Below are positions 36,201 through 45,389 of a stretch of 64,000 bases of DNA, piece after piece (within the stretch, counting starts at the first letter, position 1; every line of letters begins with the position of its first letter). The stretch comes from Pseudobacteroides sp035370245 (GTDB taxonomy: Bacteria; Bacillota; Clostridia; Acetivibrionales; DSM-2933). A program made the position numbers and the translations under genes. The notes beneath the pieces are model-generated. The model ran no database searches. It was not told the DNA's origin and saw only the letters and a list, made by a program, of their open reading frames with translations. The stretch spans positions 1 through 64,000 of the forward strand of contig DAOOVO010000002.1 of NCBI GenBank assembly GCA_035370245.1, read 5' to 3'.

Positions 36201-37956
36201 GTTCATTGTTTATTTCAATTCCGGCTAAATCAGGTGCTTTAGATAAATAGGAAACTGCCGCCGCCAGTTTTTTTGCAGTATCAATGTTGTGAGGTGCTTC
36301 AAGATTTAATAACCTCGCAGTATTCTCACTTTCGGTAATCAATGCATCAAGATTCTTTTGTGCATCACTAATAAGCTCATTGAGTTTGGGTTCTTCAGTG
36401 GGAAGATAGGATTTTCTCTTACTTCCCCAAAAGGGATGCTTTACAGGCATTCCCATGGCCTTAAGATGAGCATCATAATCCTTTACAAGGGATTCTTTTC
36501 TAATATAATCATCCTTTTTCCAATTCTCAATATCTCTAAAATTGATATTAGGAAATGTTAAGTCGGGATATTCTCTCTTTAACCGCAAAAATGCACCGAA
36601 AAGCTGTATGGGTGTCATATAGCTTTCTCTTACGGGAGTGTTTAATGCTTCGCTGTATGCATTGAGTTTATCCCTGCTTTCTAAAAGAATGTTTCTTTCA
36701 GAGCTTATATCGTCCAGCTTAGGTTCACCCAACCCATACACTCTCTTTAGCTCAGCTAAAAGTGCCTTTTTATTTGATTTCTGGCTGTGAAGCTCCAAAC
36801 AGGCATCCCCTAAGCCTATTTTATCCAATCTCCTTTTAACCACTTCCAAAGCAGCCATCTTTTCCGACACAAACAGCACTTTCTTACCGGCATCAATGGC
36901 ATCAGCTATTATATTTGTAATGGTCTGCGATTTTCCTGTACCGGGTGGCCCTTGTATAACAAGGTTGTGACCTGCTTGAACATCAGTCAACGCCAATATT
37001 TGGGTACTATCGGCATCCACAACATGGTTTATTTTTTCAGGACTTAAAAACTTATCAATTTGCTCGTTCTCTGAAATTCTGTTGCCATCATCCTTAAAAC
37101 CTGATCCAAGCAAAGCACCTAAAATACTGTTGGCATCAGGCTTTAAGTCATCAGGCCATAAATCCGGATCAAGATCCTTATACATAAGGTATTTACCAAA
37201 AGAAAAGAATCCAACACATATAAAGTCAGATTCTATTCTCCATTCCGGAAATCTTTGGATAGCCTGGCCCATACTTTTCATATACTCCAAAATGTCCAGG
37301 TCTTCAAAATCCTCTAAAGATGGAATTGTAATTTTATATTCAGTCGAGAGCTTTTTAACAAGGGACAGATTCTCTTGAATTTCTTCGCCTGTATATCTGA
37401 GCCTGAAAAGCTCTCGACCATTAGTTCTTACCAGTTCAACAGGTACAAGTATACAGGGTGCACAAAGCTCCTTGCCGTTACTTCCGTCTTCTTTATACCT
37501 GAGCATACCTAATGTAAGAAAAAGGTTGTTTACTCCCTGCTCTTCAATAAAAGTCCTGGCAGCATAAAATGTGTTTAACAGCCTTGTTTGGAGCTCCTTT
37601 TCAGCATATGGTGTTTGAAGCCTGTTATCCTTTAAAGTCTCTTGCTGAGAATCCTGTTTTGATTCTCTTTCTTCATCCTGACGAGTCTCACTATCCTTTT
37701 CAAGCCTAATTCTGTAAGGTTTCTCCTTTTCTGATTTATCCTTATCAATGAATTTATCAAATCCATCTTTTGCAGGATCAAACAGCAATGACTTTTCTTC
37801 TTTTACAATGATATTATATATCTCTATCGATTGCTCATTAATTATTTCAACGCCTTTTGATTTAAGCGGTCGATAATTTAAAAAAGGATTCTTCAAGCTT
37901 AAGTCCAACAACTCAATTCTTGACTCTTCAAGCTTTCTTCTTACAGCTTCTGCCAC
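33238..37956 (-). CDS. giant DUF4011/SF1 helicase/Vsr-like nuclease/DUF3320 protein
   Basis: About 1572 residues in one chain. A DUF4011 segment opens it (SRIELLDLSLKNPFLNYRPL). A split superfamily 1 helicase follows, with Walker A IQGPPGTGKSQTITN near 340, a long helical insertion, and Walker B LVIFDEASQVRP near 970. It continues with DSKQMPPTSFF, LRWHYRSRHESLI, ENVQGDERDVIFISVGYGKT and LNVLISRARLRCEVF. A Vsr/DUF559-like nuclease spans about 1260-1370 (FEEEVYKSLTDLGYSV, then YIDLAVV and LGIECDGASYH, giving D and E-x-D). DUF3320 closes the protein. Helicase-nuclease fusions of this kind are associated with anti-phage defence, but the precise system is not established. The start is the GTG 8 nt after GGGGAG, three codons inside the longest frame. 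Confidence 0.85.
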   Translation of the reverse strand: MAEAVRRKLEESRIELLDLSLKNPFLNYRPLKSKGVEIINEQSIEIYNIIVKEEKSLLFDPAKDGFDKFIDKDKSEKEKPYRIRLEKDSETRQDEERESKQDSQQETLKDNRLQTPYAEKELQTRLLNTFYAARTFIEEQGVNNLFLTLGMLRYKEDGSNGKELCAPCILVPVELVRTNGRELFRLRYTGEEIQENLSLVKKLSTEYKITIPSLEDFEDLDILEYMKSMGQAIQRFPEWRIESDFICVGFFSFGKYLMYKDLDPDLWPDDLKPDANSILGALLGSGFKDDGNRISENEQIDKFLSPEKINHVVDADSTQILALTDVQAGHNLVIQGPPGTGKSQTITNIIADAIDAGKKVLFVSEKMAALEVVKRRLDKIGLGDACLELHSQKSNKKALLAELKRVYGLGEPKLDDISSERNILLESRDKLNAYSEALNTPVRESYMTPIQLFGAFLRLKREYPDLTFPNINFRDIENWKKDDYIRKESLVKDYDAHLKAMGMPVKHPFWGSKRKSYLPTEEPKLNELISDAQKNLDALITESENTARLLNLEAPHNIDTAKKLAAAVSYLSKAPDLAGIEINNELWKINEYEINKTINAGLMIQKIKKEYGNTIIPHAWNSNVSEVRQILNIYRGKWWRFLSGKYRRAKSTLMGLCQNGLPQNYNEWISICDAIIEYQINIKIIDGEKDNIKSLFGSLFKGEESSWEDIKTKADWIISLYRNVQDGTVPSDLIMQRAYWLAIKDIVTDKLESLLRKFIDSMNNLSIFLELDTIKSFPPSGDLKEIDFTAQKDRIDLWKGNLSKTQDMVVFNHMNDALIKESLEGLVDYSLNVEPHGTSLDIILQHNWYECLLNIAFRERPAIAEFAKDKHESVVKRFQDYDRLLIKHNQIRLAKKHWDNMPKGSGDTGQLGVLLWEFQKKSRHLPIRKLMLKAGNAIQAIKPVFMMSPISIANFLPPEGLRFDLVIFDEASQVRPVEAFGALMRAKQAVVVGDSKQMPPTSFFEQTVTPEGEDDDDYSTADVESILALFEAQKAPQRMLRWHYRSRHESLIAVSNYEFYDNKLVVFPSPHNTSKKMGLVYNFVKDGAYDRSNTRVNLPEAKLVAQRVIEHFKSSPELTLGVAAFSMSQMQAIIDEIELLRRKDLSIEPFFNMHPHEPFFVKNLENVQGDERDVIFISVGYGKTKEGYLAMNFGPLNNDGGERRLNVLISRARLRCEVFTNLAPEDIDLSRTNARGVKALKTFLTYARDGNLNIPIETGRESDSPFEEEVYKSLTDLGYSVRKQVGCAGFYIDLAVVDPKDNNRYILGIECDGASYHSARSARDRDRLRQSVLEDKGWNIIRVWSTDWFRNPKDQLKRLIEAIEKAKVVGLKNKSDVADTIVIERSDNSVSNKEETVNRYVVAEIPFIDEEEIYKPEKLVPYIEKIVKVESPVHILEVTRRVISNSKLTKTGSSIQRSVNDACAILSRDGRIVINGDFLWCASMKVPVVRDRSDLPSASRKIELISKEEIAEAIISSIKESFGLERSQVATVSCQKLGFQRVNEDIKVYMDKIVDEMLKDGRLKQNGSYLGI

Positions 37957-38040
37957 TAATGTCACTCCCCAAAAATAAGGTTATATTATCTATAAATTAT
38001 ACTACATGTTGGGGAATGATTAAAGAATTACGGCAACAAA

Positions 38041-39699
38041 TTATTCAGTTTGCATATAACCAAATTTTCGTGCCAGTTTTATTATATCCGACATATTAAC
38101 GGTACCGTCTAAGTTTATGTCACATTTCTTATCAAAGCCTTCATCATTCTTAGTTAAGCCAAATACTTTAGCTATAAGAACAACGTCAGCCATGTTAACC
38201 GACCCGTCCTTATTGATATCTTCAATAATTGATTCATTTATTAGCTCTGAAACATCAAGATAATATGTAACCCATGACAATGCTGCATTTAAATTTATTT
38301 TTACTTCATTGGTAGACCAGGATTCCACATCATCTACATAACATTTCTGTGCTGGTGCACGATTTTCTCTTAGCTTTCTAGCAATTTCATCCTGACATCC
38401 CGAGTTTGGCCCACCTGTTAGAAAACCTGGCGGTACCGGAGGAAATGACTCGTCATACTGATTACAGAAAAACCTATGGTGAGGATTCTTTAACGTATTT
38501 TCTCCATATCCCGACACATATGACTTAATCATTGGATTACGTCCTAAAAGATAATCCATGCACTCAACCATTCCGTTAAAATACTTTTCATCACCGCATA
38601 ATTCATATGCATACGCCATTACAATTGCTTTATTAATAATATAAGAGTTGGAATCTATTGGATATCCTGTTATTCTATCATCATTACCGAAAAATTTATC
38701 AATATACTCAGTTTCAACTAAGGGTATCCTATAACCTTCTTTTTCCTGTATCTCAATACAGTCATCTGCTGCCTCCCTTATACTTGCAACTGCTTGAGGG
38801 AACTCCTGCCCCTTATGAAGAGCAAGTGTAAGAGTGCCCAATCCCCCTGTAGCACATCTGTCAAAGCACCCGCTCAAACCTTCAAATTCACCTGTAAGTA
38901 CAACGGGCATCTTTTGGCTTTCCTCATAACCTTCAAGATCTGTAAGATATTCTTCTTCTCCGGTTGTAACATACAATTCACAAGCGGCCCAGTAGAAGTC
39001 ATCTTCAACATAGTTATCGCCATATGATAATGAACCTTTCTCAGCACTATATGGATAGAATATTGCCGGATTTGCCTTGGCAGCCTCGTAGGCTCTCTTG
39101 GAAGCATTCAAACATTTAGCGGAAAATTCAGCATCAATGTCTTTCCATATGCGTGCAGCCTGGGCAGCACATGCAGCTAGATTTAGTGTTGCCGCTGTTG
39201 TGGGAGCATAGTATAACCTTTTCTCGGTATCCTGATCAGGGCGGATCGCCAATGAAGTCCAATTTTCATCTCCCACCTTATGGATTGCCATCCCTGCTCT
39301 GTCATATCCTTCAGGAATTTGCATCTTAAGCATCCATTCCATTTCCCAGCGTGTCTCATCAAGTAAATCGTTAATTTTGTTTCCGCTCTCAGGAATATTC
39401 AGCCTACCGTCACCAAAAATATCATCTACACCGTATTTTTTACTGTGCTCATATTGGTTCTGAAGTATCCACAAGGTTAAACCGCCATTTACCATATACT
39501 TGCCATGGTCTCCCGCATCATACCAGCCACCGGTAGCATCAATGCTTTTAGGCCCTGTATAGTCTTTCACAGAGGCAGGTACAACTATATCTTCTTTATG
39601 TCCTGCCGGCCTGGACCAAACACTCTCCACACAGTACGGCATTTTTATCTCCAAACCGCTTCTTGCATGATAAAAATATTTCAGTGCATCATACTTCAT
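38041..39699 (-). pseudogene. GH9 cellulase catalytic domain plus type I dockerin (main part of a broken CelK-like gene)
   Basis: 552 codons. The GH9 barrel begins MKYDALKYFYHARSGLEI. It holds WYDAGDHGKYMVNGG (catalytic base Asp), NPHHRFF, and VESWSTNEVKIN (catalytic acid Glu). The C-terminal type I dockerin has two calcium-loop repeats (DINKDGSVNMADVVLIAKVFG and DINLDGTVNMSDIIKLARKFG). The catalytic residues look intact. The frame is separated from the upstream Ig-like part by one extra TA in a TA repeat (39705-39714); removing it gives DIYTNMKYDALKYF, as expected. On its own this piece has no signal peptide, so it cannot be exported to a cellulosome. Confidence 0.85.
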
Positions 39700-40160
39700 A
39701 TTTGTATATATATATCAGTTCCTATGTCAAATGGAAAACTTTCAGCATTTCCTGCTACCAGATAGTAATCTTTACCAGGTATTGTATAGCTGGAAAAATC
39801 GATTATTTGAACATATTCACCTGCTGCATGGTCTGGTCCAAATACTGTTGTATTTCCGGAAGCAACAACATTTCCATCCTTATCCATTAAGTCCCATTTT
39901 TGAGGTTCTCCTGGGGTGCCATAAACCTTCAAAACAGCCTTTTTTGTTGCATTAGGAAGATACCCCAACTGATTGACACGGATATCCTTAACAAGCGGTG
40001 TTGCCGTGGGATTTGGTGTACGACATGTATAATCATCCAATGACATGGATATAAACTTAACTTCAATCGGTAGAGATAGAGAATTTATCAGCTCTCCCCC
40101 AAGCTGGAAAGCAAACTCAGCATCTTTATATGTTTTGTCAGCAATAAAAGTATCTTCCAC
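39696..40160 (-). pseudogene. middle part of the broken GH9 gene (end of CBM plus Ig-like domain)
   Basis: 154 codons in the same frame as the N-terminal fragment, from which they are separated only by a TGA at 40197-40199. The first 45 residues complete the carbohydrate-binding module (FIADKTYKDAEFAFQLGG). The remainder is the Ig-like domain found before many GH9 barrels (LVKDIRVNQLGYLPNATKKA, then GKDYYLVAGNAESFPFDIG). The frame then runs into a stop two codons past the TA repeat that shifts it away from the catalytic domain. Confidence 0.8.
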
Positions 40161-40196
40161 TGTAAATACCTCGCCAGCTTTAATAGAAAATGTATT

Positions 40197-40562
40197 TCAT
40201 TTGTTATTCCAAACTTCTTCATATGGCTCACCGACGTCACCTATTTTTACATAAATCTTGGTATCCTTATCGGCTGTTACAGAGAATTTAACTCTATACT
40301 GGTAGCCCGAATAAATGGTTAAATCTCTGTGTCTTATCTGTACATCCCTTCTATTAGTGCCCTTGTTATCGATATGAACAACAAAATTTCCATCCTTGAT
40401 AGAGGCAGTAGCATTAGCTTCATCAGATTGGCTCAATTGCCAAGGCAGACTTACACCTCTTTTAAAATCTGTTGTTTGAAGCATTTCTGCTGCATTGCAT
40501 GATACCTTTAACACAAGCATCACCAGAAACGTCAAGCCCATTACAACTAACTTTTTATACAT
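40197..40562 (-). pseudogene. N-terminal part of the broken GH9 gene (signal peptide plus CBM4/9-like module)
   Basis: 121 codons. A signal peptide (MYKKLVVMGLTFLVMLVLKV, cleavage after Ala near 24) is followed by the first two thirds of a CBM4/9-like module (GVSLPWQLSQSDEANATASI, then YSGYQYRVKFSV). It stops at TGA after EEVWNNK. The frame continues past the stop as NTFSIKAGEVFTVEDTF, which completes the module. Related CBM4 sequences have Trp at this point (NNNW), so TGG to TGA is the likely change. Pieced together, the gene would encode about 840 residues with the signal-CBM4-Ig-GH9-dockerin order of Clostridium thermocellum CelK. Confidence 0.8.
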
Positions 40563-40713
40563 ATAAATTCCCCCTTACTTTATTTATATATAAAGTTTAT
40601 ATTTAAGCTTAAGTATTGTTTATTATATAATTCAAAGACATTGTCCCAAAATGCAAAAAAAGTCGAATAAATGCTAATTTCACATTTATTTTATCAATTC
40701 ATAAAATTCAAAT

Positions 40714-40858
40714 CAATTGCATAATTGGTTAATAAGTTACAATTATTGTTGAAATAAAAATAAAAATAAAAAGACATTTGCTAATATTTAATATCTAGGA
40801 AATGTCTGTTATAATAGCATTTAAAAAATTAACAACAAATGAGTAATAATGTATTTTA
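40714..40858. repeat. direct repeat copy A (includes a terminator hairpin)
   Basis: Starts CAATTGCATAATTGGTTAAT and is about 85% identical over some 110 nt to the segment at 41189-41325. Inside, GACATTT and AAATGTC pair as a hairpin (40768-40810). It is the upstream flank of the GH9 gene; its twin is the flank of the deleted second copy. The rest of the 324-bp gap 40563-40886 is A/T-rich and probably holds the GH9 promoter. Confidence 0.7.
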
Positions 40859-40886
40859 TATAAAGTTGATATATTTATATTTAAAC

Positions 40887-41180
40887 TTAAGTCTCGATCA
40901 CATCTCCAAAGCTTAGAGCCAGTTTAACTATATCAGACATATTAATTACACCGTCATTATTTAAATCACATTTGTTATCAAACCCGGATTCACCATTTGA
41001 TAAGCCGAATACCTTCGCCACCAATACAACATCTGCCATATTAATTGAACCATCTTCATTTATGTCCTCAATAACTATATTAGGAGAATAATTTTCTATT
41101 GAATCAATAAAAAATGTAACCCATGCCAATGCTGCATTCACCAGATTCGCTCAAATGCCAAGGCTGACTTACTCCACCCG
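40887..41180 (-). pseudogene. remnant of a second GH9-dockerin gene (CBM start fused to dockerin end)
   Basis: The 84-codon frame VNAALAWVTFFIDSIENYS plus a complete type I dockerin (DINEDGSINMADVVLVAKVFG and DLNNDGVINMSDIVKLALSFG) matches the last quarter of the neighbouring GH9 gene. Directly upstream, out of frame by one base, GGVSQPWHLSESGE matches the start of that gene's CBM (RGVSLPWQLSQSDE). About 2 kb between them has been lost, with the junction at a TGAA shared by both sides. Signal peptide and promoter are also gone. The dockerin itself shows no damage. Confidence 0.8.
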
Positions 41181-41188
41181 TAAAAAAA

Positions 41189-41325
41189 CAATTGCATAAT
41201 TAGTTAATAAATTACAATTATTGTTATAATAAAAATAAACATAAAAAGACATTTCCTAATATTTTTAATATCTCGGAAATGCCTTTTATTATGGTATATT
41301 TATAAAATTATACAATAAATAAGTA
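41189..41325. repeat. direct repeat copy B (tyrS 3' flank)
   Basis: Twin of 40714-40858, starting CAATTGCATAATTAGTTAAT. It lies between the GH9 remnant and tyrS and contains the tyrS terminator. The duplication therefore included the DNA just downstream of tyrS together with a GH9 gene. Confidence 0.7.
41243..41287 (-). terminator. tyrS terminator
   Basis: AAAAAGACATTTCC and GGAAATGCCTTTT pair with one mismatch around an A/T-rich loop, 39 nt past the tyrS stop. Confidence 0.7.
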
Positions 41326-42549
41326 TTAATCTATCTTAATTTTTGCAAATTTTCTTTTTCCTACCTGAATTACATCGCCATCTTTTATTTCGATATCTCC
41401 ATTGGCCTGATCATACTTTACCTCGTTAATCTTGAGTGAACCCTGTGAAATAAGCCTTCTCGCCTCACTATTGGACGGTGCAAGTCCGGTTATTGCAAGA
41501 AGCTTTGGTGCCCATATCTTGCCGTCTGTAAGATCCGACGACTTTATAATTACCTCTTCAATATCATCAGGAATGGCACCTTTCTGGAATACCGATTTAA
41601 AGTGCTCTTCAGCCTTCAATGAAGCTTCATTTCCATGATATAGAGCCACAATCTCCCTTGCAAGCTTCATTTTAAGATCTCTTGGATTTACCGTATTGTT
41701 ATTAAGCTGCTGTTTCATAACCTCAATTTCATCGGGGTGAACATCTGTAACCAGCTCATAATATCTTATAATCAACTCATCAGGAATTGACATTGTTTTT
41801 CCGTATATATCATTAGGCTCTTCATTGATACCTATATAGTTGCCTAGACTCTTGCTCATTTTCTTTACGCCATCGGTACCTTCAAGTATGGGCATGAATA
41901 AACCTATTTGCACATCGTTTTGGCCGTATTCCTTCTGGAGTGTTCTGCCCATAAGTATGTTAAACTTCTGGTCGGTTCCTCCAAGCTCTACATCTGCCTT
42001 AAGCTCAACAGAATCATAACCCTGCATCAAAGGATAGAAAAATTCATGAATGGATATGGGAAGATTGGATGTAAATCTCTTTTTAAAATCCTCCCTTTCA
42101 AGCATTCTTGCAACAGTGTATTTTGCAGAGAGCTTTATGACATCAGCAAAGTTCAATGGCTCCAGCCATTCACTGTTGAACCTCACAATTGTCTTTTCCT
42201 TGTCTAAAATTTTAAAAATCTGCGACTTGTATGTTTCTGCATTTTTTAGTACTTCTTCCCTGGTAAGCTGTTTTCTTGTTTCGGATTTTCCTGTAGGGTC
42301 TCCGATCATACCTGTATAGTCACCGATTATTATAATCACCTGATGACCAAGATCCTGAAATGCTTTGAGCTTTCTCAGCACTACGGTATGTCCTAAATGT
42401 ATGTCCGGTGCGGTTGGATCGAGACCTAATTTTATGATAAGAGGTTTATTTTCCTTCTCCGATTTTTTGAGTTTTTCCAAAAGCTCATTTTCACTGATTA
42501 ATTCAGCAACACCTTTTTTTATAATTTTCAACTGCTCATTAACATCCAT
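41326..42549 (-). CDS. tyrS: tyrosyl-tRNA synthetase
   Basis: 407 residues, class I synthetase charging tRNA-Tyr. The HIGH motif is DIHLGHTVVL near residue 52. VIIIGDYTGMIGDPTGKSE follows. The KMSKS motif is intact (KKMSKSLGN near 233). The C-terminal S4-like RNA-binding domain reads SEARRLISQGSLKINEVKYD. Length is normal. The 124 nt upstream are too short for a T-box leader and I see none. It follows disA on the same strand but may have its own promoter. Confidence 0.95.
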   Translation of the reverse strand: MDVNEQLKIIKKGVAELISENELLEKLKKSEKENKPLIIKLGLDPTAPDIHLGHTVVLRKLKAFQDLGHQVIIIIGDYTGMIGDPTGKSETRKQLTREEVLKNAETYKSQIFKILDKEKTIVRFNSEWLEPLNFADVIKLSAKYTVARMLEREDFKKRFTSNLPISIHEFFYPLMQGYDSVELKADVELGGTDQKFNILMGRTLQKEYGQNDVQIGLFMPILEGTDGVKKMSKSLGNYIGINEEPNDIYGKTMSIPDELIIRYYELVTDVHPDEIEVMKQQLNNNTVNPRDLKMKLAREIVALYHGNEASLKAEEHFKSVFQKGAIPDDIEEVIIKSSDLTDGKIWAPKLLAITGLAPSNSEARRLISQGSLKINEVKYDQANGDIEIKDGDVIQVGKRKFAKIKID

Positions 42550-42673
42550 AGCTTAATAAGTCCTCCCGAAATCATATGTATTAAATAAAATCAATTTCTC
42601 TATATTTTATCACTTAAGCCATTTAAATTCCAGTATTTTTCCCTGAAATTAATCATTCTCTGTATCTATAGAC

Positions 42674-43771
42674 CTATAACCTGCAATCTGAATTAATATG
42701 TCTAAAGTCAACAATCAATTGCTCACGTATTCTTTTTAAGCCTTCCTTTATAGCCCTGGCCCTTATCTCACCTATTCCTTCAACAGTATCAAGTTCATCT
42801 GAAGAAGCTTTTAAAATACCCTGCAGATTCATAAACTTTTCTAAAAGTTTATTCATAATGGCCATAGGCAATCTGGGTATCATGCTCATAATCCTGAAGC
42901 CTCTGGGTGTGACATTCATGGCAACTGTGCTATCTTTGTACCCAAGCTTAGTGTATATGTTTGTCAGGTCTAAAAGCTCATCGTCATCAAACATCCTGAT
43001 GGTAGCCAGTATATCATCTGAAGTTTTTGTCGGATCATTTCTAACCATATAATCTTCTATAACCATGCGAGCATCTTCTTCAACATTAACAAGCAGTTCT
43101 TCGAGCTGCATCCTTATTAATCGTCCTTCATTTCCAAGCTCGCAAATATACCTGTCAACTTCATCCACTATCCTCATAACCATTTCCGTTCTCTGTATAA
43201 CATAAGCTACATCATCCAATGTAACATTGTCTTCAAACTCAAGCACACTTAAATTTCCCAATGCATTGATGAGTACGGAGTTATATTTTTCCAGGGTCTG
43301 AAGGGCTTGATTGGCTCTTGCAAGCAGCATGGACGTATCTTTGAGCACATACTTGCAGTCTCCTTTAAAAAGAGTAATGAGACTCCTCCTCTGGGATATG
43401 CATATTACAATTTCTCCTGTCTGTTTCGCTACCCTTTCCGCACTCTTATGCCTTGTACCTGTTTCATTTGTAGGAATAGAGGGGTCGGGTATTAAAAGTG
43501 CGTTAGCATATAGAATTTTCTTAGCATCCTTGCTTATTATTATTGCACCATCCATTTTGGCAAGTTCATAGAGATGTGCCGGCGAATATTCCTTATTGAT
43601 ATAAAACCCGCCATCAACAAGGCTCAAAACATCATAAGAATCACCAATAACAATTAGTGCTCCCGTTCTCGCCTTTAAAATGTTTTCCAATCCATCTCTC
43701 AAAGGTGTTCCCGGTGCAATAATCTTCAAAATCTCCATAAGCTCGTTATCTTTCAATCTGTCTTCCCTCAT
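42674..43771 (-). CDS. disA: DNA integrity scanning diadenylate cyclase
   Basis: 365 residues. The N-terminal DAC domain makes cyclic di-AMP from two ATP: DGA at about 74-76 and GTRHKSAER at about 105-113 are the active-site motifs. The central helical linker runs about 150-290. The C-terminal helix-hairpin-helix domain (about 300-355, SSDELDTVEGIGEIRARAIK) binds branched DNA. DisA scans the chromosome and stops synthesis at lesions. The gene follows radA by 45 nt, the usual Firmicute pairing. GGAGG precedes the ATG. Confidence 0.95.
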   Translation of the reverse strand: MREDRLKDNELMEILKIIAPGTPLRDGLENILKARTGALIVIGDSYDVLSLVDGGFYINKEYSPAHLYELAKMDGAIIISKDAKKILYANALLIPDPSIPTNETGTRHKSAERVAKQTGEIVICISQRRSLITLFKGDCKYVLKDTSMLLARANQALQTLEKYNSVLINALGNLSVLEFEDNVTLDDVAYVIQRTEMVMRIVDEVDRYICELGNEGRLIRMQLEELLVNVEEDARMVIEDYMVRNDPTKTSDDILATIRMFDDDELLDLTNIYTKLGYKDSTVAMNVTPRGFRIMSMIPRLPMAIMNKLLEKFMNLQGILKASSDELDTVEGIGEIRARAIKEGLKRIREQLIVDFRHINSDCRL

Positions 43772-43816
43772 TATTCCATCCTCCTATGGCTTAACCGCCA
43801 GGTTATTTGAAATAAT

Positions 43817-45178
43817 TTATAAAAGCAAATCCAATGCTTCTTTTACATTTTCAACTGTTTTTATTTGTATACCTTCAAGTTCCTTCATCTTCTTTATCAT
43901 ATTTTTATTTCCGGAAGGAATTATACATGTTTTAAAGCCTATTCGCTTAGCTTCCATAATCCTTTTATCTATATGGCTTACAGCCCTAACCTCACCCGTA
44001 AGGCCTACTTCACCGATCAAAACACTATCCGGATCAACTATCCTGTTTCTGAAGCTTGAAGCTATTGCTATTATTAATGCCAAATCACAGGCAGGTTCAT
44101 CAATTTTGATACCGCCTACAACATTTACATAAGCATCGAAATTGCCAAGCTGCATGCCTACCCTTTTCTCCAAAACAGCCATAAGCAATGTTATTCTGTT
44201 ATAATCGGTACCGGTTGCCATCCTTCTAGGCATACCGAAGTTTGTGGGGCTCACCAAAGCCTGTACTTCAATAAGCATTGGCCGAGTTCCCTCAATACTT
44301 GCCACCACCACCGATCCCGGAACATTTACCGGTCTTTCAGCCAGCATAACCTCTGACGGATTATCTATCTCAGCAAGGCCTGTATCCCTCATTTCAAAAA
44401 TGCCCAACTCGTTTGTTGAACCAAACCTGTTCTTAACAGATCTTAACACCCTGTATGTCATATGCCTGTCGCCCTCAAAGTACAAAACAGTATCCACCAT
44501 ATGCTCTAAAACTCTTGGTCCTGCAATCGCTCCCTCTTTTGTAACATGCCCAACAATGATTATGGATATTCCGTTGTCCTTTGCAATTCGCATAAGTTTT
44601 GCCGTTACTTCACGAACCTGACTTACACTTCCCGGAGCCGAAGTTATATCCTCGCTGAACATTGTCTGAATTGAGTCAATAATAACCAATCCGGGCTTTT
44701 CTTTTAATATCACCGATTCGATTATATTAAAGTTTGTTTCCGACACCATCAAAAGCCTGCTATTATTCACAGAAAGCCTGTCGGCTCTTATTTTTATCTG
44801 ACCTATGGATTCCTCACCTGAAAAATACAATATATTTGAATCAATGACTATACTGTTACATATCTGGAGAATCAGTGTAGATTTGCCTATGCCCGGATCC
44901 CCTCCAACAAGTATTAGAGATCCCTTAACCAGACCGCCTCCCAAAACCCTGTCAATTTCCTTGAAGCCAGTATGATAACGTTCCTCTGCCTGAGAATTGA
45001 CATCATTAATACTGACAGGCTTTATATCTCTGATATCCGAATTGGCATTCTTATATCCGCTTTTAATAATTTCTTCGACGAATGTATTCCACTGACTGCA
45101 AGCGGGACATTTACCCAGCCAGCCTGAAGACTCGTATCCGCATTCCTGACAAATGTACACTGACTTATTTTTTGCCAT
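43817..45178 (-). CDS. radA: DNA repair protein RadA
   Basis: 453 residues. The four-Cys zinc finger is at the N-terminus (CQECGYESSGWLGKCPACSQW). The RecA-like core has Walker A GGDPGIGKSTLI, the RadA motif VKNRFGSTNELG, and Walker B LVIIDSIQTM. The C-terminal Lon-protease-like domain (about 270-450) reads GGIKIDEPACDLALIIAIAS. RadA is a branch-migration helicase and the antagonistic partner of DisA. In many Firmicutes radA-disA directly follow clpC. Here a glycosyltransferase gene and a secreted LRR protein gene stand between. Confidence 0.95.
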   Translation of the reverse strand: MAKNKSVYICQECGYESSGWLGKCPACSQWNTFVEEIIKSGYKNANSDIRDIKPVSINDVNSQAEERYHTGFKEIDRVLGGGLVKGSLILVGGDPGIGKSTLILQICNSIVIDSNILYFSGEESIGQIKIRADRLSVNNSRLLMVSETNFNIIESVILKEKPGLVIIDSIQTMFSEDITSAPGSVSQVREVTAKLMRIAKDNGISIIIVGHVTKEGAIAGPRVLEHMVDTVLYFEGDRHMTYRVLRSVKNRFGSTNELGIFEMRDTGLAEIDNPSEVMLAERPVNVPGSVVVASIEGTRPMLIEVQALVSPTNFGMPRRMATGTDYNRITLLMAVLEKRVGMQLGNFDAYVNVVGGIKIDEPACDLALIIAIASSFRNRIVDPDSVLIGEVGLTGEVRAVSHIDKRIMEAKRIGFKTCIIPSGNKNMIKKMKELEGIQIKTVENVKEALDLLL

Positions 45179-45389
45179 CCAAAACTCCCTCGCATCAAAA
45201 TTCTATAGTATAATTATCGGCATTCAGGCAAAAGAATATATAGGTATATATTGATTTTTACCCGAATTATTATACCACAAATATTTATAATATTTTATTA
45301 AATATTTTCAATCATTAAGCACAAAATAATAAGGTTGAACCGAATTGTTCAACCTTTGTTTATCATATATTATACTGGAGGAATAAACG

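Noticed and set aside
42550..42673. Possible T-box leader for tyrS
   Set aside because: Only 124 nt and no T-box sequence or antiterminator arms seen.
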